This document shows, one piece after another, positions 31,075-40,773 of a stretch of DNA of 64,000 nucleotides; position 1 is the stretch's first letter; every line of letters starts with the position of its first letter. The notes beneath the pieces are model-generated. The model had not been told where the DNA came from. It worked only from the letters and a program-made list of their open reading frames with translations, and made no database searches. The stretch comes from Winogradskyella sp. PG-2 (lineage in GTDB: Bacteria; Bacteroidota; Bacteroidia; Flavobacteriales; Flavobacteriaceae). Made by a program: the position numbers and the translations under genes. Where the stretch lies: positions 542,501 through 606,500 of the forward strand of contig NZ_AP014583.1 of the NCBI RefSeq assembly GCF_000828715.1, written 5' to 3'.

Positions 31075-31104
31075 CAAAGGTAGGAATTAATCTTAATTAT
31101 TCAA
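31075..31104 (-). promoter_or_regulatory. Promoter of the rpsL-rpsG-fusA-rpsJ run
   Basis: On the minus strand TTG (31104-31102) is followed after 19 nt by TACCTTTG (31082-31075), an exact match to the flavobacterial TTG-N17-23-TANNTTTG consensus. The expected transcript start leaves a leader of about 40 nt before rpsL. Confidence 0.7.
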
Positions 31105-31207
31105 ATAGTTGAGAATTTATTTTTCAAAGAAATATAACTATTGATTTTATACATATATATAAAGGCCTATTTTTACGTTATCATCTGAGTTATTCTATTC
31201 TGATTTA

Positions 31208-32893
31208 ATGATATTTTTAAAACGTTTTTTTATAATCTCACTTTTGATTTTTACAAATCAGATTACTGGGCAATCTATAAGCCTAAAAGTTGAAGGTGAA
31301 AGTGAATCAAAAACTAAAATCGCTGATTCTATTGGTTATTCAAAGCTATTTGATAATTATATAAATCTTGAAATTGAATTAAAAACTGTGAAAAAAAAAC
31401 TTGTAAGACTTGGCTATATTGACACTAGTATTGAAAGTATTATAAAACAAAATGACACCTTATTTAAAGCCCAATTAAATTTGGGTCATAAAATCAATAC
31501 GATACGTATTATATATGATTCTAGTTTCAATATTGAATTACTAAATTTTATTAATCATATTAAAGGTGATGATTTCTTTGATTTAGATATCACTCAACTA
31601 GAAATTTCTTTAAACGAATTGAATTCAAAAATTGCTGAACAAGGTGACCCTTTTTCAACCATACAATTAGTTAATATTTCTAAGACGAATCCCAATTTAA
31701 TTTCAGCTAATCTCAAAATTGTTTTCAACCAAAAAAGACGTATTGACAAAATTATTATAAAAGGTTATGAAAAGTTTCCGCAGTCTTATATAAAAAGGTT
31801 TCTGAAATTGAGAACTGGGAAATCCTTTAATCTAAATGGGATTAAAGAAAAAGTTGAATCCTTAGAAGATTTACGTTTTGCAAATCAGATTAAAGACCCT
31901 GAAGTTCTATTTACAAAAGACTCTACTACACTTTATTTATATATAGAAAAAACCAGAACCAATAATTTTGATGGCTTCTTAGGTTTTGGAACTAATGAAG
32001 CAACTAATAAAATTGAGTTTGACGGTTATCTAGATTTAAGACTTATTAATAACCTAAACTTTGGTGAAACACTTAACTTATTCTATAAAAGTGATGAGAT
32101 TGATCAGCAGACCATTAAAGTTGATGCAGATTTACCTTATTTATTTGGTTCACCATTGGGATTACAAGTTGGCTTAAATATCTTTAGAAAAGATTCAACA
32201 TTCTCAAATGCTAAACAGTATGCGAAAATCAATTATCAGATCAATGCCCAACACAGAATTGGAATTGGTATTAACTCAACTAGTTCAACAAATCTTTTAG
32301 AGAATGACACTGCTAATTTAGATGATTACAAATCTGACTATTATACACTAAATTACAACTATACAAAGGCACAATTTTACGACCCATTATTCCCCATAAA
32401 CTTTCAATTTGATTTATCTGCTGGTTTTGGAGACAGAAAAAATGACATTAATAACCTAAAACAAAGTGTCCTTAATATTAATACCTACAAGATTTTTAAG
32501 CTTAACCCAAAAAATAGCATTTATACCAGATTGAATGGAGCTATTTTAACTTCAGACAACTATTTAGACAACGAACTCTTTCGTTTTGGAGGCATAAATT
32601 CAATTCGAGGCTTTGAAGAAAATAGTCTGGTTGCCAACCTTTATGGAGTCATTAACACCGAATATCGCTATCGACTTAGTAATAGTATATTTGTACATTC
32701 TGTAATTGATGCTGCTTACTTTGAAAACCAACTCAATGACCAGAAAGAGAAATTATTTGGTTTCGGATTTGGCTTAGGACTACTTACAAATTCTGGTTTG
32801 TTTAGATTAAACTATTCTAGCGGAAAAACAGAAAATCGTCAATTTAAATTATCCAACTCAAAAGTTCATGTGAGTTTAACTGCTACTTTTTAG
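31208..32893 (+). CDS. Omp85-family outer membrane protein (BamA/TamA/FhaC-like)
   Basis: The 561 residues begin with a signal peptide (cleavage near GQ22). The next 240 residues hold about two POTRA-like domains; one is seen in RIDKIIIKGYEKFPQSYIKR followed by FLKLRTGKSF, typical of POTRA repeats. The C-terminal part is a 16-strand barrel with FRFGGINSIRGFEENS, whose RGF motif is the Omp85 lid-lock signature, and a terminal Phe. At this length it is smaller than BamA. It could help insert or secrete outer membrane proteins, but its partner is unknown. It is divergent from rpsL. Confidence 0.85.
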   Translation: MIFLKRFFIISLLIFTNQITGQSISLKVEGESESKTKIADSIGYSKLFDNYINLEIELKTVKKKLVRLGYIDTSIESIIKQNDTLFKAQLNLGHKINTIRIIYDSSFNIELLNFINHIKGDDFFDLDITQLEISLNELNSKIAEQGDPFSTIQLVNISKTNPNLISANLKIVFNQKRRIDKIIIKGYEKFPQSYIKRFLKLRTGKSFNLNGIKEKVESLEDLRFANQIKDPEVLFTKDSTTLYLYIEKTRTNNFDGFLGFGTNEATNKIEFDGYLDLRLINNLNFGETLNLFYKSDEIDQQTIKVDADLPYLFGSPLGLQVGLNIFRKDSTFSNAKQYAKINYQINAQHRIGIGINSTSSTNLLENDTANLDDYKSDYYTLNYNYTKAQFYDPLFPINFQFDLSAGFGDRKNDINNLKQSVLNINTYKIFKLNPKNSIYTRLNGAILTSDNYLDNELFRFGGINSIRGFEENSLVANLYGVINTEYRYRLSNSIFVHSVIDAAYFENQLNDQKEKLFGFGFGLGLLTNSGLFRLNYSSGKTENRQFKLSNSKVHVSLTATF

Positions 32894-33154
32894 AAAATAA
32901 AAATTATGCTTAATTAGGTGCATTTCTAAAATTAGAGAGACAACGATTAAAATCACTTATAAATTCTTACAAACAACTAAAGAACAAGGGCTAAACAAGC
33001 AATTTAAGTAATTATATTTTTTTCATTATTTATGTTAATTTAACCTAAAAAAATAGTTTATTTTCAATGATTTTTTAAAAAAATTGATATATTCTTGGTT
33101 TGCTGACATTTTATTATGATTTTTACATTAACTAATTATCAACTATAATAAATT

Positions 33155-36100
33155 ATGAAAATTAAATTAAAAGGAATGCTAACGCTATTCCTAGCGTTAG
33201 CGGTGCAGCTATCTTTTGCACAAGAAAAAACAGTTTCTGGTACTGTTTCTGATGAATCAGGACTTCCCTTACCAGGCGTAAACATCCTTGTAAAAGGAAC
33301 AACAAATGGAGTACAAACCGATTTAGACGGTAAATATTCTATTAACACCAATGTGGGAGACGTTTTAGTTTTCTCTTACATTAGTTTTGTAAGCCAATCT
33401 ATTACTGTAGGTACTTCTAATACGATTAACGTATCGTTAGCAGAAGACGTTTCAGTATTAGATGAGGTTGTTATTAATGCTTTAGGTCTAGAAAAAAAGA
33501 AAGACGATGATTTGAGTTCCACGTCCATCGTAAAGGTTGACCAATTGCAAAAATCTGGTGAAGCTGGCGTACTGCAAGCACTATCCGGTAAAACTTCTGG
33601 TGTAAACATTACAAGAAACTCTGGTGATCCTGGAGCTGGTGCTTACATCCAAATTCGTGGACAAAATACTATCTTAGGTGATAGTAGTCCACTTATCGTA
33701 ATTGATGGGGCTATCATATCTAACAACTCTATTGGTGGCGGTACAGCTGGTGTTGTACAGCAATCTCGTTTGAATGATATTAACCAAGAAGACATCGAAT
33801 CTATTTCAGTATTAAAAGGTGCTTCTGCAGCTGCCGTATATGGAACAGGTGCTGCAAATGGAGTAATTGTTATCAAAACAAAAAGAGGCACTAGAGGCGG
33901 AAAAAAATGGAAAATAGATTACAAGAACAGTTTTTCATTTGACCAAGTAAACGTAGAATGGGATAAGCAAGGTATTTATGGACAAGGCTTTAATGGTGTA
34001 GATCACTTATCTGGTTCTGGATTATCTAATACTGGTTTCTCTTATGGAGGCAGAATAGATGCAAGATCTGGAGGACCAGACACAGTAGATACAACTGGTG
34101 CTTATTTTCAATCAGCAACTGGTAATGTAATTTACCCTATAACACAGAAAAACTCAAGAGAAGTTTTTAACCAATCAAATAGAGATGCTGTATTTAAGAC
34201 TGGTGTTACTAACGAGAACAATATTAGCTTTAGTCACTCTGGAGAAGACTCTCGCACATTTGTAAGTCTTTCTAACTGGGATCAAGATGGTATCTATAAT
34301 GGTGCATCTGATTACAGAAGAACAAGTGTAAGATTAAATAGTGATATTGATTTCTCTGATAGATTTACTTTAAAGTTATCGTCTACTTATATAGATATAG
34401 AATCTAATAGAGTGCAGACTGGCTCTAACCTTAATGGTTTATACTTAGGATATTTAAGAACGTCCCCAGATTTTGATATTAGAGATTATGTAGGTACACA
34501 TTTTGATGCGGGCGGAATTCCAACACCTAACTCTCATAGAGGTTATAGACAACATTTAGGGTCTGCAAGGACGTTTAATGCCAATGATGGAACATTTAGT
34601 TACAATTCACCATCATACAATAATCCATTATGGACAACAAATAAACAAAAAAACTTAAATGATGTAAGTCGTTTTATAATTGCGCCTGAAGCGAATTTTA
34701 AAATCAATGATAATCTATTATTAACTGGACGTTATAGTATGGATTACTATCAGGATAACCGTTTGGGTTATGAACCAGCAGGTTCTGCAGGAGATGGTAC
34801 TAATGGTGAATATGAAGAAGACAGAATTACGGAATCTAATCAAAACATCAATGTATTTTTAACTGGTAATTATGACTTAATGGATGATTTGAGAATGGAC
34901 TTTACAGTAGGTACTCAATTTTTTCAGAGAAAATACAAACGTTTGTCTTCTGAGGAAGCGAACTTCACTAATCCTGATGAAATCTTCTTAAATGGAGGAA
35001 ATGCAATTTCAGCAAACTCTAATTTTGATGACTACATTCTTAAAACTAGAAAATCTGGTGGATTTGCATTATTGAACTTTGATTATAAAAATGAGTTTTT
35101 ATTAGAATTAACTGCAAGAGGCGAATATTTATCTGAATTACCTAATGCAGGTTTAATATTCTATTCAAGTATATCAGCAGGATGGAACTTTACAAAATAC
35201 CTTGAAAACTCAGATGTATTATCATTTGGTAAGCTTAGAGCTTCATATGGTGAAGTTGGTATTGGCCCAGACCCATACTTAACAGATAACTATATTACTA
35301 CTGGAGGTGTATTTTCTGGTTGGGGAGATGGTTATGATGGTGCACAATATGGTAATCCATTAACACGCTCATCTCTTCGAGGAAATCCAGATTTAAAAGA
35401 AGAACGTGTTAAAGAATTTGAAATTGGTTTTGATACGCGTTTCATAAATAATAGAATAAGCTTATCAGCTACATATTACAATAGAACAACTGATGATGCT
35501 TTATTAGAATTACCAATTCCAAATTCTACTGGTTTTGATAGACAAGCTGTTAATGCTGCAAAGATTTCAAACAAAGGGATTGAAATAGATTTATCTGGTA
35601 GAATTATCAGTAATGAAGATTTACAGTGGAATATGAATATCAGTTATACAAAAAATACAAGTTTAGTTGAAGATATGGCCGGTAGCGCATTCTTTGGTTT
35701 AAATGGATTTACGTCTAATGAATCTGGTGTTGCAGAAGGTCAACCATTCGGAATTATAAGAAGTACACGTTATGCAAGAGATGATAATGGTGATTATATT
35801 CTTAACGCTAATGGTTTCCCTACAGCGTCGCCAACAACGGATTTTATAAGTGATCCAAATCCAACTTGGAGAGGTGGTTTAGGAACATCTGTATCTTATA
35901 AAGGATTTACATTATCAGCTCAATTTGAAACTTCTCAAGGCAATCAAGTATGGAATGGTACTAGAGGTGTATTATACTTCTTTGGTATCCATCCAGATAC
36001 GGCAGTTGAATCTGTCGCATCACAAGATTTGGTTACTGCTGGAGGTAGTACAATTCCTGCAGGAGCTACATTTAGAGGTTGGGAACAAGACTTTGGTGCT

Positions 36101-36424
36101 GGACCTGTAGCTGTTAACCAAGATTGGTGGACAGGAAATGGTGGTGGATTTGGTGATGTTGGAGAGCCTTTCCATGAAGATGCATCTTGGACGCGATTAA
36201 GAGAACTCTCTTTATTTTATTCTATTCCAAGAGATCTTATTTCTAAATTAGGTATGACTAATGCAGAGATTGGTATAACAGGTCGTAATTTATTATTATG
36301 GACAGATATTGAAGGGTTTGATCCTGATAATAACTTAACAGGTGCATCTAAAGGTCGTGGATTAGAGTATTTTAGTAATCCTGGAACAAAATCATTCTTA
36401 ACAACGATAAGATTATCATTCTAA
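33155..36424 (+). CDS. SusC/RagA-family TonB-linked outer membrane transporter
   Basis: SusC proteins are TonB-dependent barrels that import ligands captured by a SusD lid. The 1089 residues start with a signal peptide (cleavage before Gln23). A carboxypeptidase-regulatory-like beta domain follows (TVSGTVSDESGLPLPGVNIL, then FVSQSITVGTSNTINVSL). Next come a TonB-box region (DEVVINALG), a plug (about 115-245, with IQIRGQNTILGDSSPLIVID and SISVLKGASAAAVYGTGAAN) and the barrel ending in LSF. No STN domain is present. The SusD partner follows 20 nt downstream. No glycosidase, peptidase, sigma or anti-sigma gene is nearby, so the ligand is unknown. Confidence 0.95.
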   Translation: MKIKLKGMLTLFLALAVQLSFAQEKTVSGTVSDESGLPLPGVNILVKGTTNGVQTDLDGKYSINTNVGDVLVFSYISFVSQSITVGTSNTINVSLAEDVSVLDEVVINALGLEKKKDDDLSSTSIVKVDQLQKSGEAGVLQALSGKTSGVNITRNSGDPGAGAYIQIRGQNTILGDSSPLIVIDGAIISNNSIGGGTAGVVQQSRLNDINQEDIESISVLKGASAAAVYGTGAANGVIVIKTKRGTRGGKKWKIDYKNSFSFDQVNVEWDKQGIYGQGFNGVDHLSGSGLSNTGFSYGGRIDARSGGPDTVDTTGAYFQSATGNVIYPITQKNSREVFNQSNRDAVFKTGVTNENNISFSHSGEDSRTFVSLSNWDQDGIYNGASDYRRTSVRLNSDIDFSDRFTLKLSSTYIDIESNRVQTGSNLNGLYLGYLRTSPDFDIRDYVGTHFDAGGIPTPNSHRGYRQHLGSARTFNANDGTFSYNSPSYNNPLWTTNKQKNLNDVSRFIIAPEANFKINDNLLLTGRYSMDYYQDNRLGYEPAGSAGDGTNGEYEEDRITESNQNINVFLTGNYDLMDDLRMDFTVGTQFFQRKYKRLSSEEANFTNPDEIFLNGGNAISANSNFDDYILKTRKSGGFALLNFDYKNEFLLELTARGEYLSELPNAGLIFYSSISAGWNFTKYLENSDVLSFGKLRASYGEVGIGPDPYLTDNYITTGGVFSGWGDGYDGAQYGNPLTRSSLRGNPDLKEERVKEFEIGFDTRFINNRISLSATYYNRTTDDALLELPIPNSTGFDRQAVNAAKISNKGIEIDLSGRIISNEDLQWNMNISYTKNTSLVEDMAGSAFFGLNGFTSNESGVAEGQPFGIIRSTRYARDDNGDYILNANGFPTASPTTDFISDPNPTWRGGLGTSVSYKGFTLSAQFETSQGNQVWNGTRGVLYFFGIHPDTAVESVASQDLVTAGGSTIPAGATFRGWEQDFGAGPVAVNQDWWTGNGGGFGDVGEPFHEDASWTRLRELSLFYSIPRDLISKLGMTNAEIGITGRNLLLWTDIEGFDPDNNLTGASKGRGLEYFSNPGTKSFLTTIRLSF

Positions 36425-36444
36425 TCAAATAAAATTATTATAAA

Positions 36445-37767
36445 ATGAAAAAAATAACATATTTATTCTCGTTTATAGTATTGGCTTTGGCATTAGCTTG
36501 CGAGTCTTATACTGAAGATTTAAATACTGACCCTAACCAGTTTAGTAGTGCACCGCCAGAACTTATTATTGGGCAAGCACAATTAGGATGGGCGCAATTA
36601 GCAACTAGCAATAGTGCTAGATACGCAGGTATCTTTATGAACCATTTTACTGGTGAAGACAGACAATATATTGCTGTTAACCAATACTCAACTACAGCTG
36701 GTGATTATGATGACACTTGGGATGATTCTTATGTAGATGGTATAGCAGCAGCACAATTAACCAAACAATTAGCTGAAGAAAGTGGAGCTACTCTACTTGT
36801 AGGTATAGCACAAATATGTGAAGCAGCAATTTTTGGAGAAATGACAGCACTTTTTGGAGATATTCCATTTACAGAAGCTAATGACGTAGAAAATTTTCCT
36901 GAGCCTGCTTATGATGCTCAGTCTACTGTTTTAGCTGGTGTTCAAACCTTACTAGATAATGCAATATCTAATATAGGTTCTACTACAGGTACACCTTATA
37001 CAGGTAACAGAATGTCTAGTTCTGCTTCATGGATAGAAATTGCTTGGTCATTAAAAGCGCGTTATTATTTAATTGCTAAAGACTATCCAAATGCATTAAC
37101 AAGTGCTCGTAATGGCATAGATACACCAGAGAAAAGTTTAGTAACTTTACATACGACTTCTACTAATACAGAAAATTTATACTATCAGTTTATGGTAGAT
37201 GAACGTGATGGTTACTTAGGAGCAACTGATTCTCATTTAGTTAATTTATTAAGTGGCGTAACAGCAAGACTTATTGCAACCCCAGGTGACGCGGAAAGAT
37301 TTGATTTTTACTTTACACCTTATAGTGATGGAACTGGTCATGCACCGAATGTATCATCTACAGGAGTATTTGCTGAGACAGCATCTATGAATATAATATC
37401 GTACGAAGAAGTGAAATTAATTGAAGCTGAAGCTGCTAACCGTACAGGTGATGCAGGTGATGTGGCAGCATTTAATGAAATAAGAGGATATTTAGCAACA
37501 CAATATGGTGGAAGTTTCCCAGATACAGCATCTGCTTCAGGTAGTGCTGATTTATTAATGGAAATTTTAGAAGAAAAGTACATCACACTAATTGGTGAAC
37601 TTCAACCTTACCATGATGTAAGACGTACAGCTAATATGCTTAACGTACCACCTAAAACAGGTGCAACTATACCACAACGTTTTATATATCCACAAGTAGA
37701 AATAGATGCGAACTCAAATGTTCCTTCTCCTCTACCAGGATTATTTGACCCAACACCAATAAATTAA
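36445..37767 (+). CDS. SusD/RagB-family surface lipoprotein
   Basis: SusD proteins cap the SusC barrel on the cell surface and bind the ligand. The 440 residues start with a lipoprotein signal ending LALAC, so lipid would be attached at Cys19. Next come acidic residues (ESYTED), which fits the export signal known for Bacteroidota surface lipoproteins. The rest resembles the SusD-like/SusD-superfamily-2 type: TPR-like helices such as WLEIAWS-like IEIAWSLKARYYLIAKDYPN, and a late AELQPYHDVRR-like segment (LIGELQPYHDVRRTAN). A strong hairpin follows the stop. Confidence 0.93.
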   Translation: MKKITYLFSFIVLALALACESYTEDLNTDPNQFSSAPPELIIGQAQLGWAQLATSNSARYAGIFMNHFTGEDRQYIAVNQYSTTAGDYDDTWDDSYVDGIAAAQLTKQLAEESGATLLVGIAQICEAAIFGEMTALFGDIPFTEANDVENFPEPAYDAQSTVLAGVQTLLDNAISNIGSTTGTPYTGNRMSSSASWIEIAWSLKARYYLIAKDYPNALTSARNGIDTPEKSLVTLHTTSTNTENLYYQFMVDERDGYLGATDSHLVNLLSGVTARLIATPGDAERFDFYFTPYSDGTGHAPNVSSTGVFAETASMNIISYEEVKLIEAEAANRTGDAGDVAAFNEIRGYLATQYGGSFPDTASASGSADLLMEILEEKYITLIGELQPYHDVRRTANMLNVPPKTGATIPQRFIYPQVEIDANSNVPSPLPGLFDPTPIN

Positions 37768-37798
37768 ATTTTAACGAGTTAGTTTCTTAAAATTTACA

Positions 37799-37829
37799 AA
37801 AGGCCACCTATAGATTATAGGTGGCCTTT
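37799..37829 (+). terminator. Hairpin terminator after the SusC/SusD pair
   Basis: A perfect 14-bp stem (arms 37799-37812 and 37816-37829, loop GAT) contains GGCCACC/GGTGGCC, very GC-rich for this genome. The T run after it is short (TTTATAT). Confidence 0.8.
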
Positions 37830-37900
37830 ATATATTAAAAAATCTATATTAATTATCACCCGATAACAAATACTTAGATAGGTTTCTATACCTTTACACT

Positions 37901-38635
37901 ATGAGTAATGAAACCACTATTTTTGGAATAAGAGCTATTATTGAAGCTATTAAATCTGGTAAAACCATTGATAAGGTATTTATGCAGAAAGGACTTAGAG
38001 GTGAACTTTTTCAAGAATTAGAAGCACTTATACGTTCAGAAGGCATTAACTCATCTTATGTTCCTATTGAAAAACTAAATAGATTAACCAGAGGTAATCA
38101 TCAAGGTGCTGTTGCACAGATTTCCCCTATTGAGTTTCATAATATTGATGACTTGGTTATGCAAGTTATTGAATCAGGTAAAACTCCTTTGTTTTTACTC
38201 TTAGATCAATTAAGTGATGTAAGAAATTTTGGTGCTATTGTTCGTACCGCAGAATGTACTGGTGTTAATGGTATTATTATTCAGAAAAAAGGTGGAGCTC
38301 CTATAAATGGTGATACGATAAAGACAAGTGCAGGTGCAATTTTTAAAATGCCAATTTGTAAAGTCGATCATATTAAGGATGCCGTATTTCATATGCAAGC
38401 TTCTGGAATTAAAGTGATAGCCGCTACTGAAAAAGCTAAAGACTTTGTCTATGAAGTCTCTTTTAAAGAACCATGTGCTATCATCATGGGCTCTGAAGGT
38501 AGAGGTATTAATCCATCTGTACTGAAAGTATCCGACAATCAAGCTAAACTTCCCATTTTAGGTGAAATAGAATCTTTGAATGTTTCTGTTGCTTGTGGAG
38601 CATTTTTGTATGAAGCTGTAAGGCAACGTAGTTAA
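37901..38635 (+). CDS. rlmB: TrmH-family 23S rRNA 2'-O-methyltransferase (RlmB-like)
   Basis: RlmB methylates G2251 of 23S rRNA in Escherichia coli. The 244 residues have the N-terminal substrate-binding domain (IFGIRAIIEAIKSGKTIDKV, then LTRGNHQGAVAQISP) and the SPOUT knot with motifs DQLSDVRNFGAIVRTAECTG, IIMGSEGRGINPSVL and PILGEIESLNVSVACGAFLY. A TACCTTTA box lies close before the ATG. The stop overlaps that of the convergent rhomboid gene by 4 nt. Confidence 0.93.
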   Translation: MSNETTIFGIRAIIEAIKSGKTIDKVFMQKGLRGELFQELEALIRSEGINSSYVPIEKLNRLTRGNHQGAVAQISPIEFHNIDDLVMQVIESGKTPLFLLLDQLSDVRNFGAIVRTAECTGVNGIIIQKKGGAPINGDTIKTSAGAIFKMPICKVDHIKDAVFHMQASGIKVIAATEKAKDFVYEVSFKEPCAIIMGSEGRGINPSVLKVSDNQAKLPILGEIESLNVSVACGAFLYEAVRQRS

Positions 38636-39378
38636 TCCTCTCTTTTTCTAAAAATATATCTGACTTTCGGTGATGAATCTTTTTCTTGTTCAGCTTCGGA
38701 ATCAAGTTCAATTTCTGGTTCTAATTCTATAAAATTTCCGTTTTCATCAAATTGACGCATAAAGGGATCATCTTCCTCATTATAATCAGGTTGCTCCCAT
38801 TTATAACGTTCTGGTTTCGCAACTTGTTTTCTAAAGATTAAAGCGAAGACTAGCCCAGTTATTAGCCCTCCTAAATGTCCTTCCCATGACATTCCCATTT
38901 TTATAGGAAACACATACCAAATCATACTTCCGTACAAAAATATGACCATTAATGATAGTGCAATCAACCTATAATGTTTCGCAAAAATGCCTTTAAAGAA
39001 AATAAAACTTACTAATACATAAATTAACCCACTTGCACCAATATGATTTCCTGAACTAGCTATGAGCCAAGTTAAAAATCCTGATAAGAGTATACCATAA
39101 AGAATCACTTTCCATGCTATATTTTTATAGAAATAAAAGAGCGCTAAAGACAATACAAAAAGTGGAATAGAATTATTATAAATATGACTTATGTCCCCAT
39201 GTAAAAAGGGACTTGTAAAAATCCCAAAAAGCCCTTCTAACTTTTGAGGCCTAATACCAAAAGATTTAATTCCATAGTCAACACGTACTTGATACCAGAA
39301 TACAAGCCATATAGTAAAAACAATCATCAAAGGATACAAGATGACGCTATTAGAATATTTAAATTGTTGCGAAGACAT
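38632..39378 (-). CDS. Rhomboid-family intramembrane serine protease
   Basis: This 248-residue inner-membrane protein has the complete rhomboid dyad: Ser116 in the GASG motif (HIGASGLIYVL) and His168 in EGHLGGLITG. Six membrane helices are visible between residues 15 and 185. The HxxxN-like HNSIPLFVLSLALF equivalent is in IYNNSIPLFV of helix 2. A charged, acidic C-terminal tail follows. Substrates are unknown. It is independent of the rhomboid at the left edge and convergent with rlmB. Confidence 0.92.
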   Translation of the reverse strand: MSSQQFKYSNSVILYPLMIVFTIWLVFWYQVRVDYGIKSFGIRPQKLEGLFGIFTSPFLHGDISHIYNNSIPLFVLSLALFYFYKNIAWKVILYGILLSGFLTWLIASSGNHIGASGLIYVLVSFIFFKGIFAKHYRLIALSLMVIFLYGSMIWYVFPIKMGMSWEGHLGGLITGLVFALIFRKQVAKPERYKWEQPDYNEEDDPFMRQFDENGNFIELEPEIELDSEAEQEKDSSPKVRYIFRKRED

Positions 39379-39495
39379 ATTACTACTTGCGAATGTTACT
39401 TCAAATTTATAACCAAAATCCTTTTACATGAAATATTGTCATAACTGTTAATAAAAATTCCAATCTTTTCCATTCACGTTTTGTAATTTTAGAGC

Positions 39496-40773
39496 ATGAA
39501 TATTCCTTTAGCTGAGCGGCTACGTCCAAAAACATTGAACGATTACTTAAGTCAACAACATTTAGTTGGAAAGGAAGGTATGCTCTATCAGCAGATTAAA
39601 AGTGGAGTTATTCCTTCACTTATACTTTGGGGACCACCAGGTATTGGAAAAACAACTTTGGCAAATATCATAGCTCATGAATCTGAGCGTCCATTTTTTA
39701 AATTGAGTGCTATCAATTCTGGTGTAAAAGATATTAGGGAGGTTATAGACAAAGCCAAAAAAAGTGGAGGGCTCTTTACTGCAAAAAACCCGATTTTATT
39801 TATTGATGAAATACATCGTTTTAGTAAATCACAACAAGATTCCCTTTTAGAAGCCGTAGAAAAAGGTTGGGTTACACTAATTGGCGCAACTACAGAGAAT
39901 CCTAGTTTTGAGGTTATTTCAGCATTGCTATCAAGATGTCAAGTATATACCTTAAACGCCTTTAGTAAAGCTGATTTAGAAGCTTTATTAAAACGTGCTT
40001 TAATTGAAGATAAATCAATTTCAAAATTAAATATAGACTTAAAAGAAACTGAAGCTTTGCTTCGCTTCTCAGGAGGAGACGCAAGAAAACTTTTAAATAT
40101 TTTTGAATTACTTGTTACTTCTTTTGATAATGAACCTATGGTCATAACCAATGATTTAGTAACAAAACAGGTTCAAAACAAAGCAGCTCGTTACGATAAA
40201 ACTGGTGAACAGCACTATGATATTATTTCGGCCTTCATAAAATCGATTAGAGGTAGTGACCCAAATGCTGCGGTTTATTATTTAGCTCGTATGATTGAAG
40301 GAGGAGAAGACGTAAAATTTATTGCCAGAAGGCTTTTAATACTTGCTAGTGAAGACATCGGTAATGCAAACCCAACAGCTCTTGTTATTGCTAATAATAC
40401 ATTTCAGGCAGTTTCTGTTATTGGCAACCCTGAATCTCGAATTATCCTTAGCCAATGTGCAACATATTTAGCAAGTTCTCCAAAAAGTAATGCGGCTTAT
40501 GAAGCTATAAACAAAGCACAACAATTAGTAAAGCAAACTGGTGATTTATCTGTACCACTAGCTATAAGAAATGCTCCTACAAAATTAATGAAAGAATTGG
40601 GTTATGGTGATAAATACAAATATTCTCATAGTTATGAAAACAACTTTGCTGAACAGGAGTTTATGCCAGAAGACATAAAGAATACTAAGTTATATGAGCC
40701 AGGACAAAACGCAAGAGAGCAATCTCAGCGTAATTACTTAAAATCCCTTTGGAAAGAAAAATATGGGTATTAA
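39496..40773 (+). CDS. rarA: Replication-associated recombination protein A (MgsA/WRNIP1 family)
   Basis: RarA is a clamp-loader-like AAA+ ATPase acting at stalled replication forks. The 425 residues start MNIPLAERLRPKTLNDYLSQ and contain Walker A WGPPGIGKTT, Walker B ILFIDEIHRFSKSQQDSLL, and sensor 1 IGATTENPSF. The C-terminal tetramerisation domain includes KSIRGSDPNAAVYYLARMIE and PTKLMKELGYGDKYKYSHSY. It overlaps the end of the convergent secreted-protein gene by 4 nt. Confidence 0.96.
   Translation: MNIPLAERLRPKTLNDYLSQQHLVGKEGMLYQQIKSGVIPSLILWGPPGIGKTTLANIIAHESERPFFKLSAINSGVKDIREVIDKAKKSGGLFTAKNPILFIDEIHRFSKSQQDSLLEAVEKGWVTLIGATTENPSFEVISALLSRCQVYTLNAFSKADLEALLKRALIEDKSISKLNIDLKETEALLRFSGGDARKLLNIFELLVTSFDNEPMVITNDLVTKQVQNKAARYDKTGEQHYDIISAFIKSIRGSDPNAAVYYLARMIEGGEDVKFIARRLLILASEDIGNANPTALVIANNTFQAVSVIGNPESRIILSQCATYLASSPKSNAAYEAINKAQQLVKQTGDLSVPLAIRNAPTKLMKELGYGDKYKYSHSYENNFAEQEFMPEDIKNTKLYEPGQNAREQSQRNYLKSLWKEKYGY

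Noticed and set aside
33053..33090. TTTTTTAAAAAA palindrome upstream of susC as a terminator of the Omp85 gene
   Set aside because: All A/T pairs, no G/C clamp, and too common in this AT-rich genome to call.
35925..36110. A 61-codon same-strand frame inside the SusC gene
   Set aside because: Out-of-frame shadow of a long conserved gene with no start context of its own.
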